In this document: in pieces, positions 45,431 through 55,595 of the stretch
How the letters are laid out: every line of letters begins with the position of its first letter
How positions within the stretch are numbered: position 1 is the first letter of the stretch
NCBI RefSeq assembly: GCF_013522725.1
Contig: NZ_JAAMRF010000004.1
Coordinates: 1-64,000 of the forward strand
Reading direction: 5' to 3'
Length of the DNA stretch: 64,000 nucleotides
Source: Stutzerimonas azotifigens
GTDB lineage: Bacteria > Pseudomonadota > Gammaproteobacteria > Pseudomonadales > Pseudomonadaceae
Program-made: the position numbers and the translations under genes
Notes under the pieces: generated by a model
The model's input: the letters and a program-made list of their open reading frames with translations, nothing else
Told to the model about the DNA's origin: nothing
Database searches by the model: none

Positions 45431-46285
45431 TCAGCCCGGTCGTCGCTGCACGTACACCATGCACAAACCGCTGATGATGATCACCGCCATGCCGACCAGC
45501 GCACCGGCGTCGGGCCGATGACCGAACGCCAGGAGCCCGACCACACCGGCGAAGACGATCTGCCCGTAAGTGAACGGTGCCAAAGTCGCGGCACTGGCGA
45601 ACCGAAAGGCATGGGTCAGCAGCAGGTGCGCCGTCATCGCAATGGCGCCGAGCGCGGCCATCAGCAGTCCGTCGCGCAGGCTTGGCACGGTCCATTGCCA
45701 GACCACCAGTGCCGACATCAGCGCCGCACCGACCAGGCTCGTCAGGAAATTGCTGGTCACCGGATGATCGGTCCCCGCCAGGCGCCGGGTAATCAGCTGG
45801 TAAGCGGTAAAGCATAGCGCCGCGCCCAGAGGCAGCAGCGCGGCCGGACTGAATAGCTCGCCCCCAGGACGCACGATGATCAGCACGCCAAACAGGCCGA
45901 TGCTGACCGCAACCCATTGGCCGACGCTGATCCGCTCGCCCAGCAGCGCCGATGCGAGAGTAACCAGAACCGGCGTCACAAATATGACGGCGGTCGCCTC
46001 GCCCAACGGGATGTAATGCAGCCCGGCGATGAACAGCAGGCTCACCCCTACCAGACTCAGGCCTCGTAGCAGTTGCAACAGTGGCCGTTGGGTGCGGTAG
46101 ATCGACCGACCCATACTCGGCGCGAACAGCGCCACCATCAGCACGCTCTGCGACAGATAGCGCGCCCAGATCACCATGAACAGCGGGTAAAGGCTGCTCA
46201 GGTGCTTGGACAACCCGTCGTGCCCCGCAAGCAGAAAGCCGGCGGACAGGATCAGCAGGACGCCAAGCAGAGGTTGGTTGCGCAT
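45431..46285 (-). CDS. EamA/DMT-family transporter
   Basis: Inner-membrane protein of 284 aa with ten hydrophobic helices in two EamA repeats (PLLGVLLILSAGFLLAGHDGLSKHL..., AALLPLGAALCFTAYQLITRRLAG...). End of repeat motifs: ALLGERISVGQWVAVSIGLFGVLIIVRPG and GHRPDAGALVGMAVIIISGLCMVYVQ. The ATG at 46285 is used. An overlapping frame on the same strand lacks hydrophobic periodicity and is a shadow. Substrate unknown. Confidence 0.9.
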   Translation of the reverse strand: MRNQPLLGVLLILSAGFLLAGHDGLSKHLSSLYPLFMVIWARYLSQSVLMVALFAPSMGRSIYRTQRPLLQLLRGLSLVGVSLLFIAGLHYIPLGEATAVIFVTPVLVTLASALLGERISVGQWVAVSIGLFGVLIIVRPGGELFSPAALLPLGAALCFTAYQLITRRLAGTDHPVTSNFLTSLVGAALMSALVVWQWTVPSLRDGLLMAALGAIAMTAHLLLTHAFRFASAATLAPFTYGQIVFAGVVGLLAFGHRPDAGALVGMAVIIISGLCMVYVQRRPG

Positions 46286-46520
46286 ATTCAAAGAAGCGGG
46301 CCACTTGGGAATTCAATAGCAGGCTAATCATTATGCGCCGATGCGTCGCATGATTCGAGAAGGCATTTCCCGACGCACCGGTATGCAGCGTTCATCGCTC
46401 GGTCATCCGCGACCGCCATCATCGGCGCTCGTCGGACGAAGCGTACCGAGCGAGCCGAACGGCTCCGCCTGGCGTATGATCCGCGCCCCTTCACCAACCG
46501 CTACGCTTGCAGAGTCATCG

Positions 46521-47021
46521 ATGTTTTCCCTCAGACCCATGCGCGCCCAGGACATTCCTGCCGTGCTGTCTATCCAGGCCCAATCCTATAGCGACGTGAT
46601 CCTCGAGGACGAAGCGATAATCCGCGCGCGTCTGGCTACATGCCCCGACACCGCCTGGGTCGCGGAAGATGCACTCGGCGTATGCGCGTATCTGTTCGCC
46701 TATCCGTCCCGGCTGGGCAAAATCACGCCGCTCGATGGCCACTTCCAGCCCCATGCCGAAGCCGACTGCCTGTACCTGCACGATCTGGCAGTAGCCAATC
46801 GTGCCGGAGGACGCGGTATCGGCCCGGCGCTGGCCTGCCATGCACTGCAACAGGGCCAGGCCCAGCGGCTGCGCTATTCGGCGCTGGTTTCGGTGCAGGA
46901 CTCCGAGCGCTTCTGGTCGCGCCTGGGCTATGACGTGCACGACACGCTCGAGCATGCGCAGGCCGATCACCTGGGCAGTTATGGCATCCCCGCGGTGTAC
47001 ATGGTGCGCTCGCTCCAATAA
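46521..47021 (+). CDS. GNAT-family N-acetyltransferase
   Basis: Protein of 166 aa beginning MFSLRPMRAQDIPAVLSIQAQSYSDVILEDEAIIRARLATCPDTAWV. The acetyl-CoA loop is LHDLAVANRAGGRGIGPALACHALQ and the C-terminal strand region SALVSVQDSERFWSRLGYDVHDT. Substrate unknown. The 5' 235 bp contain no other gene. Confidence 0.85.
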   Translation: MFSLRPMRAQDIPAVLSIQAQSYSDVILEDEAIIRARLATCPDTAWVAEDALGVCAYLFAYPSRLGKITPLDGHFQPHAEADCLYLHDLAVANRAGGRGIGPALACHALQQGQAQRLRYSALVSVQDSERFWSRLGYDVHDTLEHAQADHLGSYGIPAVYMVRSLQ

Positions 47022-47195
47022 CAAGCAGTCGCCCTGCAGTGGTGCACCAATTGAAGGCACGCACCACAACGGAGCGCATCAAGCCCCAATATCAAGCAGT
47101 GCCTCGCCTGCCCGCCGCGGTGTCTGGGCTTTCGGGTTACCTTGGCAAGCCCCTTGCTCTAGGTTCGGCTATCCCGCTTTTCCGGAAACCGAACC

Positions 47196-47696
47196 ATGCT
47201 GGTAATTCGCCAACGCACCGAGCCTTCGCCCGAGTGGCAGGCCGAACTCGAACTGACCTATGACGCACGCAGCAAGAGCCGCTTGCACTGCATCAGCGCC
47301 GAAGGCGAGGAAACCGGGCTGTTTCTCGAGCGCGGCCAGTCGCCGCTACGCGACGGCGAATGCCTGCGCGCCGAGGACGGCCGCATCGTCCGGGTCCGCG
47401 CCCGCCCTGAAAGCCTCTTGCATGTGACCTGCAGCAGCGCATTCGAACTCACCCGCGCCGCCTATCACCTGGGTAACCGCCACGTTGCGCTGCAGATCGG
47501 CGACGGCTGGCTACGCCTGCTCGACGACTACGTGCTCAAGGACATGCTGCTGCAACTCGGCGCCCAGGTCGAAGCGATCGAGGCGCCCTTCCAGCCTGAA
47601 TACGGGGCCTACGGCGGCGGCCATCACCATTCCCACGCCGGCGACGCCGAATTCAGCTACGCCCCGCGCCTGCACCAGTTCGGCGTGCGCAAGTGA
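47196..47696 (+). CDS. ureE: Urease accessory protein UreE
   Basis: Nickel-binding chaperone of 166 aa: MLVIRQRTEPSPEWQAELELTYDARSKSRLHCISAEGEETGLFLERGQ, central GNRHVALQIGDGWLRLLDDYVLKDML, and a His-rich end EYGAYGGGHHHSHAGDAEFSYAPRLHQFG that binds nickel. It hands nickel to UreG for insertion into urease. Separated from ureC by 6.6 kb. Confidence 0.96.
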   Translation: MLVIRQRTEPSPEWQAELELTYDARSKSRLHCISAEGEETGLFLERGQSPLRDGECLRAEDGRIVRVRARPESLLHVTCSSAFELTRAAYHLGNRHVALQIGDGWLRLLDDYVLKDMLLQLGAQVEAIEAPFQPEYGAYGGGHHHSHAGDAEFSYAPRLHQFGVRK

Positions 47697-48400
47697 CGGC
47701 AACATCCGTGGCCGAAACGCAGCCGTTGGCGATGCCCTGGCAACTGCTGCGCCTGGCCAGCCCGCAGCTGCCGATCGGCGGATACAGCTATTCGCAAGGC
47801 CTGGAGATGGCGGTCGAACAAGGGGTGGTGAAGGATGCCGACAGCGCTCGCGCCTGGATCGCGGACCAACTGCTACTCAACCTCTGCCGCTTCGAGGCGC
47901 CGCTGCTGCTGGCTCACTGCGAGGCCGCGCGTGATGAGGACTGGCTCCGCCTCGCCGAACTCGCCGAACGGCACATGGCCAGTCGCGAGACCCGCGAGCT
48001 GCGTCTGGAAAGCCGGCAGATGGGTTACTCGCTGCGCCAGCTGCTCAGCGACCTGCCTGAGCTCGACGATGCCGCGCGCCGGTTTTACGAAGGCTTCGAC
48101 GAGCCCGGCCAGGCCCTGGGTTGGGCGCTCGCCGCGCGCGCCTGGGGCATCGCCCCGCAGGACGCCCTGGCCGCCTGGCTCTGGGGCTGGCTGGAAAACC
48201 AGCTGGCGGTGCTGATGAAGACGCTGCCCCTGGGCCAGCAGGCCGCGCAGCGCCTGACTTCCGAGCTGCTGGCGACCCTGGGCGAAGCACACCGCGCCGC
48301 GCAGCGCCAACCGGTGGAACACTGGGGCAGCGCCCCGTTCGGCCTGGCGCTGACCAGCATGGCGCACGAACAGCAGTACAGCCGGCTGTTTCGCTCATAG
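47693..48400 (+). CDS. ureF: Urease accessory protein UreF
   Basis: Protein of 235 aa starting with GTG that overlaps the ureE stop (GTGA). Typical opening: WQLLRLASPQLPIGGYSYSQGLEMAVEQGVVKDADSARAWIADQL. All-helical; it bridges UreD and UreG and gates nickel delivery. Confidence 0.95.
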   Translation: MTATSVAETQPLAMPWQLLRLASPQLPIGGYSYSQGLEMAVEQGVVKDADSARAWIADQLLLNLCRFEAPLLLAHCEAARDEDWLRLAELAERHMASRETRELRLESRQMGYSLRQLLSDLPELDDAARRFYEGFDEPGQALGWALAARAWGIAPQDALAAWLWGWLENQLAVLMKTLPLGQQAAQRLTSELLATLGEAHRAAQRQPVEHWGSAPFGLALTSMAHEQQYSRLFRS

Positions 48401-48442
48401 CCGGCCACAAACAACGAATCGAACGATGGGAGTGAACAGCAG

Positions 48443-49057
<615 letters not shown>

Positions 49058-49087
49058 CCGCCCACCCCCCATACCAAGGAGTTACAG

Positions 49088-49660
49088 ATGAACGTGCGCA
49101 AACCGCTACTCACCGCCGCCCTGCTGCTCAGTCCGGCATTGGCCTTCGCCCACCCCGGCCACGATCATGCTGGCGTGATGTCCGGTATCGCCCACCCGAT
49201 TTTCGGCCTCGACCACCTGCTGGCGATGCTTGCCGTTGGCCTCTGGGCGGCCCAGCAGACCGGCAAGGCGCGCTGGGCACTGCCGCTAGCCTTCGTCGCC
49301 ACCATGCTGGCCGGTGGTCTGCTCGGTTTTGCCGGGTTCGAAATGCCGCTGATGGAAACCGGTATCGCCGGTTCCGTGCTGGCGCTCGGGCTGCTGGTGG
49401 CCCTGGCGGTGCGCCCGCCGCTGGCCGTCGCGGCCGGCCTGACCGCACTGTTCGCCCTCAGCCATGGCGTCGCTCACGGCCTCGAGCTGCCGGACCTGTC
49501 CAGCCCCTGGGGCTACGCCGCCGGTTTCGTCGCTGCCACCGCCGCGTTGCATGGCCTGGGCTACGCCGTGGCCCGCAACCTGCCACAGGTCGCCGCCCCC
49601 CTGGTCCGCGTCGCAGGCGCCGCGTCGGCCGTTGCCGGGGCCTGGTTGTTGGCAGCTTGA
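49088..49660 (+). CDS. ureJ: HupE/UreJ-family nickel-associated permease
   Basis: Membrane protein of 190 aa. After a signal-like start (ALLLSPALAFAHPGHDH) comes the family signature HPIFGLDHLLAMLAVGLWAAQ, then further helices including FALSHGVAHGLELPD and AALHGLGYAVARN. HupE/UreJ proteins are thought to import nickel or cobalt. It ends the ureEFG operon and supplies nickel for urease (inference from family and place). Confidence 0.92.
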   Translation: MNVRKPLLTAALLLSPALAFAHPGHDHAGVMSGIAHPIFGLDHLLAMLAVGLWAAQQTGKARWALPLAFVATMLAGGLLGFAGFEMPLMETGIAGSVLALGLLVALAVRPPLAVAAGLTALFALSHGVAHGLELPDLSSPWGYAAGFVAATAALHGLGYAVARNLPQVAAPLVRVAGAASAVAGAWLLAA

Positions 49661-49703
49661 CGAGCAGCTTCAAGCGTTGAGCTGAACGCTTGAAGCAAAA
49701 ACG

Positions 49704-49736
49704 AGAAAGCCCGAGGTGAACTCGGGCTTTCTTTTT
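49704..49736 (+). terminator. Rho-independent terminator between ureJ and amn
   Basis: AGAAAGCCCGAG, loop GTGAA, CTCGGGCTTTCT then TTTTC. Strong 12-bp stem with a T run; it sits between convergent genes and may serve both, since the other strand also carries T residues after the stem (CTTTCTCG then TTTTTG). Confidence 0.92.
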
Positions 49737-49763
49737 CTGGCTTCTCGCCTCGGCCTCCGCCGC

Positions 49764-51239
49764 TTACCTGAACGGCGGCTCGTCGAAGCTGCGCAGCTTG
49801 CGCGAATGCAGCGAGTTGAGCTGGTTGCGCAGCAGGTCTAGCGCCGTGATCCCGATTTTCAGGTGCTGGCTGACGGCACGCTCGTAGAAGGCATTGGCCG
49901 AACCCGGTAGCTTGATCTCGCTGTGCAGCGGTTTGTCCGAAACGCACAGCAGCGTCCCGTAGGGCACCCGCAGGCGATATCCCTGGGCGGCGATGGTGCC
50001 GCTTTCCATGTCCACCGCCACCGCCCGCGACAGGTTGATCAGCGGCCGCTCCTGCGCCCAGCGCAGTTCCCAGTTGCGATCGTCGTAGGTCAGCACGGTG
50101 CCGGTACGCAGCCTGCGCTTGAGCGACTCTCCCTTCTCGCCTGTGACCTGGGCCGCCGCCTCCTGCAGCGCCTGCTGCACTTCGGCCAGCGCCGGCAACG
50201 GAATGTGCGGCGGCAGCACCCGATCGAGAATGCCGTCGCGACGCATGTAGGCATGGGCCAGCACGTAGTCGCCGATGGTCTGCGACTGACGCAGCCCACC
50301 GCAGTGGCCGATCATCAGCCAGCAGTGCGGGCGCAGCACCGCCAGGTGGTCGGTGATGTTCTTGGCATTGGACGGGCCGACGCCGATATTCACCAGCGTG
50401 ACGCCGTGACCATCGTCGGCGATCAGGTGATAGGCCGGCATCTGGTAGCGGTGCCAGACCACGCCGTTGACGATGCTCTGCGCCGTGGCCGCGTCGGTAC
50501 CCCGCTCCACACTGACGTTGCCTGGCAGGACCATGCGCACGAAGCGCGGATCCTCACGCAGCTGCTGCAGACCATGCTGGATGAACTGGTCGACGTAGCG
50601 ATGGTAGTTGGTCAGCAGGATCCAAGGCTGCACGTGGCGCCAGTCACTGCCGGTGTAATGCACCAGACGGCGCAGCGAGAAATCGACCCGCGCGGCGTCG
50701 AACAGCGCCAGCGGCAGCGGGTCGGCCAGCTCCCAGTCGTACAGGCCGTCCGCAATCGCATCGGTCGCGGCCGACAGGTCGGTGCTGGGAAAGACCCGCG
50801 CCAGCTCCGCGGCCGTCACGCCCGAGCCGGCCAGCTCGTCGCCCTGCTCCACCACGTAGGGGTACGGGATGTTCTGCCGGCTCGGCCCCACCTCCACCTG
50901 CACGGTGAAGTCGTGCATCAGCGGGCGCAACTGATCGAGCAGATAGCCACGAAAGGCCGCCGGCTGAGTGACCGTCACGCAGTACACCCCGGGAGCCTGG
51001 ACCTTGGCATAGGCCCGGGTGGTCGCCGGAACCTCGCCGTGGCAGCGATAGGTCAGGCGCAGCTGCGGGTAGCGAAACAGTTCGCGCTCGCCGGCATCGG
51101 GTTCGATTCGCGAACTCAGGTAGCGCTTGAGCGCCTGGTTCAGCGCCGTGGTAGCCCGCAGGTGCAGCTCGGCAAGACGATCAACGGCCTCTTCGGCGCT
51201 GTTTGCAGTAACGAATGCTTCGCCGTCATGCGAACTCAT
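49764..51239 (-). CDS. amn: AMP nucleosidase
   Basis: Protein of 491 aa starting at ATG 51239 (MSSHDGEAFVTANSAEEAVDRLAELHLRATTALNQALKRYL). Catalytic C-terminal half includes GPSNAKNITDHLAVLRPHCWLMIGHCGGLRQSQTIGDYVLAHAYMR and VDMESGTIAAQGYRLRVPYGTLLCVSDKPLHSEIKLPG, typical of the nucleoside phosphorylase fold. It splits AMP into adenine and ribose 5-phosphate. Full family length. Confidence 0.95.
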   Translation of the reverse strand: MSSHDGEAFVTANSAEEAVDRLAELHLRATTALNQALKRYLSSRIEPDAGERELFRYPQLRLTYRCHGEVPATTRAYAKVQAPGVYCVTVTQPAAFRGYLLDQLRPLMHDFTVQVEVGPSRQNIPYPYVVEQGDELAGSGVTAAELARVFPSTDLSAATDAIADGLYDWELADPLPLALFDAARVDFSLRRLVHYTGSDWRHVQPWILLTNYHRYVDQFIQHGLQQLREDPRFVRMVLPGNVSVERGTDAATAQSIVNGVVWHRYQMPAYHLIADDGHGVTLVNIGVGPSNAKNITDHLAVLRPHCWLMIGHCGGLRQSQTIGDYVLAHAYMRRDGILDRVLPPHIPLPALAEVQQALQEAAAQVTGEKGESLKRRLRTGTVLTYDDRNWELRWAQERPLINLSRAVAVDMESGTIAAQGYRLRVPYGTLLCVSDKPLHSEIKLPGSANAFYERAVSQHLKIGITALDLLRNQLNSLHSRKLRSFDEPPFR

Positions 51240-51309
51240 AGGGCTTTTCCTTCTGGGTAGTTGAAACCATCTTGCCTGCTCCCTGATGACAACGGTAGCG
51301 CCGCAACGC

Positions 51310-52680
51310 TCAGCGCCGTTGCGCGTCATCCACTCGGGCGGCGATCCGTCGGGCGGCGATCCGCTCGAGCGCCGCCTTGAGCTGCGCCGGCCCGGCCGCC
51401 GCGGTGAGACTCAGGCGCACCGCGTTCGGCGCGCCGTGCCCTACTGCGAATACCTCGGCCGGCGCCACCTCGACACCTGCCCCACGGCAGATGTCTGACA
51501 GGTCGGGCTCCGCAGTGCCGGCAATCAACCAGCGATGGGGCGCGGGCCGCGCATGTGCAGGCGGCTCGCCGAGCAACCGGGACGCCAGACGCCAACGCAG
51601 CCGCATCTGCTCACGCTGCCAGTCGAGGCGGCGTAGGGCTATGCCCTCTTCAAGCCATTGACTGGCGATACGCAGCGAGAGCGAGGCCACTGCCCAGTGG
51701 GTCGCCTGCCCCTCGCGGTCGATGCTCGCCAGCAACTCGGCAGGCCCGGCGATGAAGCCCAGGCGCAGCCCGGGCGCCACCGTCTTCGACAGGCTGCTGA
51801 CCAGCACGCAGCGCTCGGGCACCGCCTGCGCCAGCGGCGGCCGATCGTCCAGCGCGCCATAGACGTCATCCTCGATCAACCACAGCCCTCGACGACGCGC
51901 GACCTCGGCGATATCGGCCCGGCGCTGCGCCCCCATGCTCACGCCGGTTGGGTTCTGCAGGCACGGCGTGAGCAGTACCACCCGCGCCAGAGACGCGCGG
52001 GCCAGGCGGTCCAGCTCGTCGGGCAGGATACCCTCTCCATCCATCGGCACCGGGTGTAAGGGCAACCGCAGCTGCCGGGCCGCCGCCTTGATCCCCGGCG
52101 ACGTCAGCGCCTCGACCAGGATCGGCTCGCCGGGTTCACAGAGCGCCAGCAAGGTCGCGAACAACCCCTGCTGGGCACCGGCGCACAGTTGGATCTGGCC
52201 TGCCGGTACCTCAACCCCCCGGCGCTGCTGCAGCCAGTCGCTGATCGCCAAGCGCCCGCGATCGAGCGCGCGGGCCGACGGGTAGGCCTGCAGTGCCGGC
52301 AGTTCGCCGGCCTCGGCAAGCCCGGCCAGGGCATTCTCGAGGTCGTGATCGTCCGGGTCGACGACCGGCAGGTTGGTGGAGAGGTCCAGCCGCGCGGGGT
52401 CTTCTTCCGGTTGCCTGAGCAAAAACAGGCTGGCCTCGCGGCTGCCGGCCAGCACGTAGGTGCCGCGCCCCACCTCGCCGGATACCAGATGCCGCCGCGC
52501 CGCTTCACGGTAGGCCAGCATCGCCGTGCTCGGATTCAGGCCCAGCGCCCAAGCCAACCGGCGCTGCGGCGGCAGCCGGTCGCCAGGCTTGAGCACACCG
52601 GCTCCGATAGCCTGGGCAATCGCATCGGCCAGCGCCAGGTAGCGCGGTTGGTCATCGTCGACGAGCTGGGGAAGCCACAT
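51310..52680 (-). CDS. MocR-type GntR regulator with aminotransferase domain
   Basis: Protein of 456 aa. N-terminal winged helix (YLALADAIAQAIGAGVLKPGDRLPPQRRLAWALGLNPSTAMLAYREAARRHLVSGEVGRGTYVLAG, residues ~14-78) and a fold-type-I PLP domain (VSMGAQRRADIAEVARRRGLWLIEDDVYGALDD; the PLP Lys in SLSKTVAPGLRLGFIAG). MocR regulators sense PLP or amino-acid Schiff bases and usually control the divergent gene; here that is the PLP dehydratase at 52761, 80 bp away. Confidence 0.9.
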   Translation of the reverse strand: MWLPQLVDDDQPRYLALADAIAQAIGAGVLKPGDRLPPQRRLAWALGLNPSTAMLAYREAARRHLVSGEVGRGTYVLAGSREASLFLLRQPEEDPARLDLSTNLPVVDPDDHDLENALAGLAEAGELPALQAYPSARALDRGRLAISDWLQQRRGVEVPAGQIQLCAGAQQGLFATLLALCEPGEPILVEALTSPGIKAAARQLRLPLHPVPMDGEGILPDELDRLARASLARVVLLTPCLQNPTGVSMGAQRRADIAEVARRRGLWLIEDDVYGALDDRPPLAQAVPERCVLVSSLSKTVAPGLRLGFIAGPAELLASIDREGQATHWAVASLSLRIASQWLEEGIALRRLDWQREQMRLRWRLASRLLGEPPAHARPAPHRWLIAGTAEPDLSDICRGAGVEVAPAEVFAVGHGAPNAVRLSLTAAAGPAQLKAALERIAARRIAARVDDAQRR

Positions 52681-52760
52681 TGTCTGCCATGCAATATAAG
52701 AATTTACCCATACAATGCTCGCACCCTAGGATCGTCGTCAAACCCGACGAGGAGCCTGCC
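52681..52760. promoter_or_regulatory. Shared promoter region between mocR and dehydratase genes
   Basis: The 80-bp divergent gap is locally AT-rich (GCAATATAAGAATTTACC) within GC-rich surroundings and contains related short words CAATATA and ATACAAT. MocR proteins bind direct repeats in such gaps, but no exact operator can be named from sequence alone. Confidence 0.45.
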
Positions 52761-53765
52761 ATGTTCGATCTCGACGCTTTGCGCGACGCTGCCCGGATAA
52801 TCCGCCCACAGGTGCCGCCCACCCCGCAATATGCCTGGCCGCTGCTCCAGCGTCGGCTCGGCTGCGAGTTGTGGGTCAAGCATGAAAACCACACGCCCGC
52901 CGGCGCTTTCAAGGTGCGCGGCGGCGTGCTCTACGTGCATGAACTGATGCGTCGCGAACCCGAGGTGCGCGGGCTGATCACCGCCACCCGTGGCAACCAC
53001 GGCCAGAGCCTGGCGATGGCGGCGCGCCTGGCCGGCCTGCCGATCCGCATCCTGGTGCCCCACGGCAATGCGCTGGAAAAGAACGCAGCGATGCGCGCCT
53101 TCGGCGCCGAGGTCATCGAACACGGCCAGGACTTCGACGAAGCCCGCCAGGCCGCGGGCGAGCTGGCTGCACGTGACGGCTGGCATTTCGTACCCTCGCT
53201 GCACCCGGACCTGGTCCGTGGCGTGGCGACCTACGCACTGGAGCTGTTCGAAGCGGCGCCACCGCTGCGCCGCGTCTATGTGCCCATCGGCCTGGGCTCG
53301 GGCATCTGCGGATTGATCCGCACCCGCGACCTGCTGGGGATGGATACCGAGATCGTAGGCGTGGTCGCCCGCGGCGCCGACGCCTACGCGCAAAGTTTCG
53401 AACAGGGCCGCATCCTGCATACCGAACGCGCCGACACCCTCGCCGACGGCATGGCCTGCCGCATGCCCGCTCCGGAAGCCTTCGAGCTGATCCGCAACGG
53501 CGCCGCCCGCATCCTGCGGGTGGACGACGAGCAGATTCGCCAAGCCATCCGCATCCTCCACGAAGACACCCACAACCTCGCCGAAGGCGCCGGCGCCGCT
53601 GCCCTGGCCGCCGCGATCATAGAGCGCGAGCTCAACCGTGGCGAACGCATCGCCGTCATCCAGAGCGGCGCCAACATCGACCGCGCCCTGCTCGCCAACA
53701 TCCTGGCCGAGCCGGCACCGCGGATCGACGATTCAGGTCGCGTTGCCACCGCTGCCGGGGCGTAG
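52761..53765 (+). CDS. Threonine dehydratase-like PLP enzyme
   Basis: Protein of 334 aa; ATG 52761 follows GAGGAG. Fold-type-II PLP enzyme: the Schiff-base Lys lies in HTPAGAFKVRGG (~residue 54), with TRGNHGQSLAMAARLAG binding the substrate carboxylate and VPIGLGSGICGLI the phosphate. The regulatory ACT domain of biosynthetic IlvA is absent, so it is of the catabolic threonine/serine dehydratase kind. The exact amino acid is unknown; the MocR neighbour suggests amino-acid-induced expression. Confidence 0.85.
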   Translation: MFDLDALRDAARIIRPQVPPTPQYAWPLLQRRLGCELWVKHENHTPAGAFKVRGGVLYVHELMRREPEVRGLITATRGNHGQSLAMAARLAGLPIRILVPHGNALEKNAAMRAFGAEVIEHGQDFDEARQAAGELAARDGWHFVPSLHPDLVRGVATYALELFEAAPPLRRVYVPIGLGSGICGLIRTRDLLGMDTEIVGVVARGADAYAQSFEQGRILHTERADTLADGMACRMPAPEAFELIRNGAARILRVDDEQIRQAIRILHEDTHNLAEGAGAAALAAAIIERELNRGERIAVIQSGANIDRALLANILAEPAPRIDDSGRVATAAGA

Positions 53766-53813
53766 CCCCGCCGGCCGCTGGAGAGACGGCCCTACCGCTT
53801 CAATCGCCGGTAC

Positions 53814-55466
53814 TCAGATGCCATGCGGCGCGCTGCGGGCTAGTAGTGCCACCATATCGACGCCGCGAGGTAGCGCTCCATAGACCCGCCCGCGACCTTC
53901 GAGGCGACTCGCGATAAAGGCGTCGGAGACGGCGGCGTTGCCGGCTTCGAGCAGCAGCCCGGCCTGCAGGGCGACAGCGATGTCCTCGGTGAGTTGGCGG
54001 GCGCGGTACTGGATGTCTTCGGGGTCGCGGCAATCGGCCTTCAGTCGGACGATGGCCGCCTTCAGGCGCGCATCGCCATGGCCGTCGCCGAGTTCGTCGA
54101 ACAGGGCATCGAGCACACCGGCTTCCTTCGACAGGGCGCGCAGCACGTCCAGGCACTGGACGTTGCCGGAGCCCTCCCAGATCGAGTTCACCGGTGCCTC
54201 GCGGTAGAGCCGCGGCAGGATGCTTTCTTCGACGTAGCCGGCTCCGCCCATGCACTCGGAGGCCTCGTAGATCGCGTTCGGCGCGCGCTTGCAGATCCAG
54301 TACTTGCCCACCGCGGTGACCAGTCGGGCAAACCTGGCCTCGCGCTCGTCGGCAAGGTTATCCAGCGCGCGCCCCATGCGCAGCGTCAGCGCCAGTGCGG
54401 CTTCGCTTTCCAGCGCGAGGTCGGCCAGGACGTTCTGCATCAGCGGTTGATCGGTCAGCAGTCTTCCACCACCCACCTGGCGATGGGCGCAGTGGTGCAG
54501 GGCCTGGCTGAGTGCCTGGCGCATCAATGAGCTGGAGCCGATCATGCAGTCGAACCGGGTCATGGCGACCATCTCGATGATGGTCGGCACGCCGCGCCCC
54601 TCTTCACCCACCATCCAAGCCAGCGCACCGCGGTATTCCACCTCGCTGGAAGCATTGGACCAGTTGCCCAGCTTGTCCTTGAGCCGCTGGATGTGAAAGG
54701 CGTTGCGTGTCCCGTCGGGCCGGCGGCGCGGCAGCAGAAAACAGGACAATCCCTTCTCACTCTGTGCCAGGGTCAGGAAGGCATCGCACATCGGTGCCGA
54801 GCAGAACCATTTGTGGCCCACCAGTTCGTATACCTGCCCTGGACCTGGCGCCCCTACCGCGTAGGCACGCGTGGTGTTGGCCCTGACATCGGTGCCGCCC
54901 TGCTTCTCGGTCATCGCCATGCCGATGGTCGCACCGCTCTTCTGCGCCAGCGGGCGGTTGGCCGGATCGTAGTTCCGGGCGAGGATCTTCGGCAGCCACT
55001 GCTCAGCGATCTCTGGCTGCAGGCGGATCGCCGGCACGCTGGCGAAGGTCATGGTGAGGGGGCAACTGGTCCCCGCATCGGCCTGGTTGTGCAGGTACAT
55101 CAGGCCGGCTCTGGCGACATGGGCACCGGGCCCCGGCTCGGTCCAGGGCAGCGAGGGAATGCCATGTTCGACGGCGGCGGACATCAGCTGGTGGTAGGCC
55201 GGATGAAAATCGACCTGGTCGATCCGGTGCCCGTAGCGGTCGTGGCTGCGCAGCAGTGGCTTGTTCTGATTGGCCAACACGCCGGCCTCCAGCAGCGGAC
55301 CACCGGCGAGCGCGCCGTAGGCCTCGAGCCGGGCGTCGGCCCATCCGCCGCCCTGGCGCGCGATCCAGTCCTGCAACGGCAGATCCAGGCGGTAGAGGTT
55401 GACGCCTTCGAAAGGCGGCGGCTGGTTGGTGACCTCATGGGTCTCGGCATAGGCCTGAAGATTCAT
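53814..55466 (-). CDS. AidB-like acyl-CoA dehydrogenase
   Basis: Protein of 550 aa starting at ATG 55466 (MNLQAYAETHEVTNQPPPFEGVNLYRLDLPLQDWIARQGGGWA), with GGGAG upstream. Flavin-binding features: CPLTMTFASVPAIR, IGMAMTEKQGGTDVRANTTRAY, GHKWFCSAPMCDAFLTLAQ and RFDCMIGSSSLMRQALSQALHHCAHRQ; the C-terminus has ECMGGAGYVEESILPRLYREAPVNSIWEGSGNVQCLDVLRAL. The long N-terminal region and sequence fit the AidB/isovaleryl-CoA dehydrogenase-like group linked to alkylation response in E. coli. Physiological substrate unknown. Confidence 0.9.
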   Translation of the reverse strand: MNLQAYAETHEVTNQPPPFEGVNLYRLDLPLQDWIARQGGGWADARLEAYGALAGGPLLEAGVLANQNKPLLRSHDRYGHRIDQVDFHPAYHQLMSAAVEHGIPSLPWTEPGPGAHVARAGLMYLHNQADAGTSCPLTMTFASVPAIRLQPEIAEQWLPKILARNYDPANRPLAQKSGATIGMAMTEKQGGTDVRANTTRAYAVGAPGPGQVYELVGHKWFCSAPMCDAFLTLAQSEKGLSCFLLPRRRPDGTRNAFHIQRLKDKLGNWSNASSEVEYRGALAWMVGEEGRGVPTIIEMVAMTRFDCMIGSSSLMRQALSQALHHCAHRQVGGGRLLTDQPLMQNVLADLALESEAALALTLRMGRALDNLADEREARFARLVTAVGKYWICKRAPNAIYEASECMGGAGYVEESILPRLYREAPVNSIWEGSGNVQCLDVLRALSKEAGVLDALFDELGDGHGDARLKAAIVRLKADCRDPEDIQYRARQLTEDIAVALQAGLLLEAGNAAVSDAFIASRLEGRGRVYGALPRGVDMVALLARSAPHGI

Positions 55467-55595
55467 CGCTGATACTCCCTGGGAGGCATGCAGTTGCATG
55501 ACGCAGGGCGCCATGCATGTCTTTCAGTGAAGCAGCAATGGCAGGACGGCTGAAGCGGGATTTCGGCCAAAACGGCAGCGACATCTGCAGCAGGT

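Noticed and set aside
45423..46331. Alternative minus-strand frame over the EamA gene
   Set aside because: It lacks the hydrophobic periodicity that the other frame (45431-46285) clearly shows.
49923..51260. Open frame of 445 codons opposite amn
   Set aside because: Shadow of amn; composition dominated by His, Arg and Gln with no family match.
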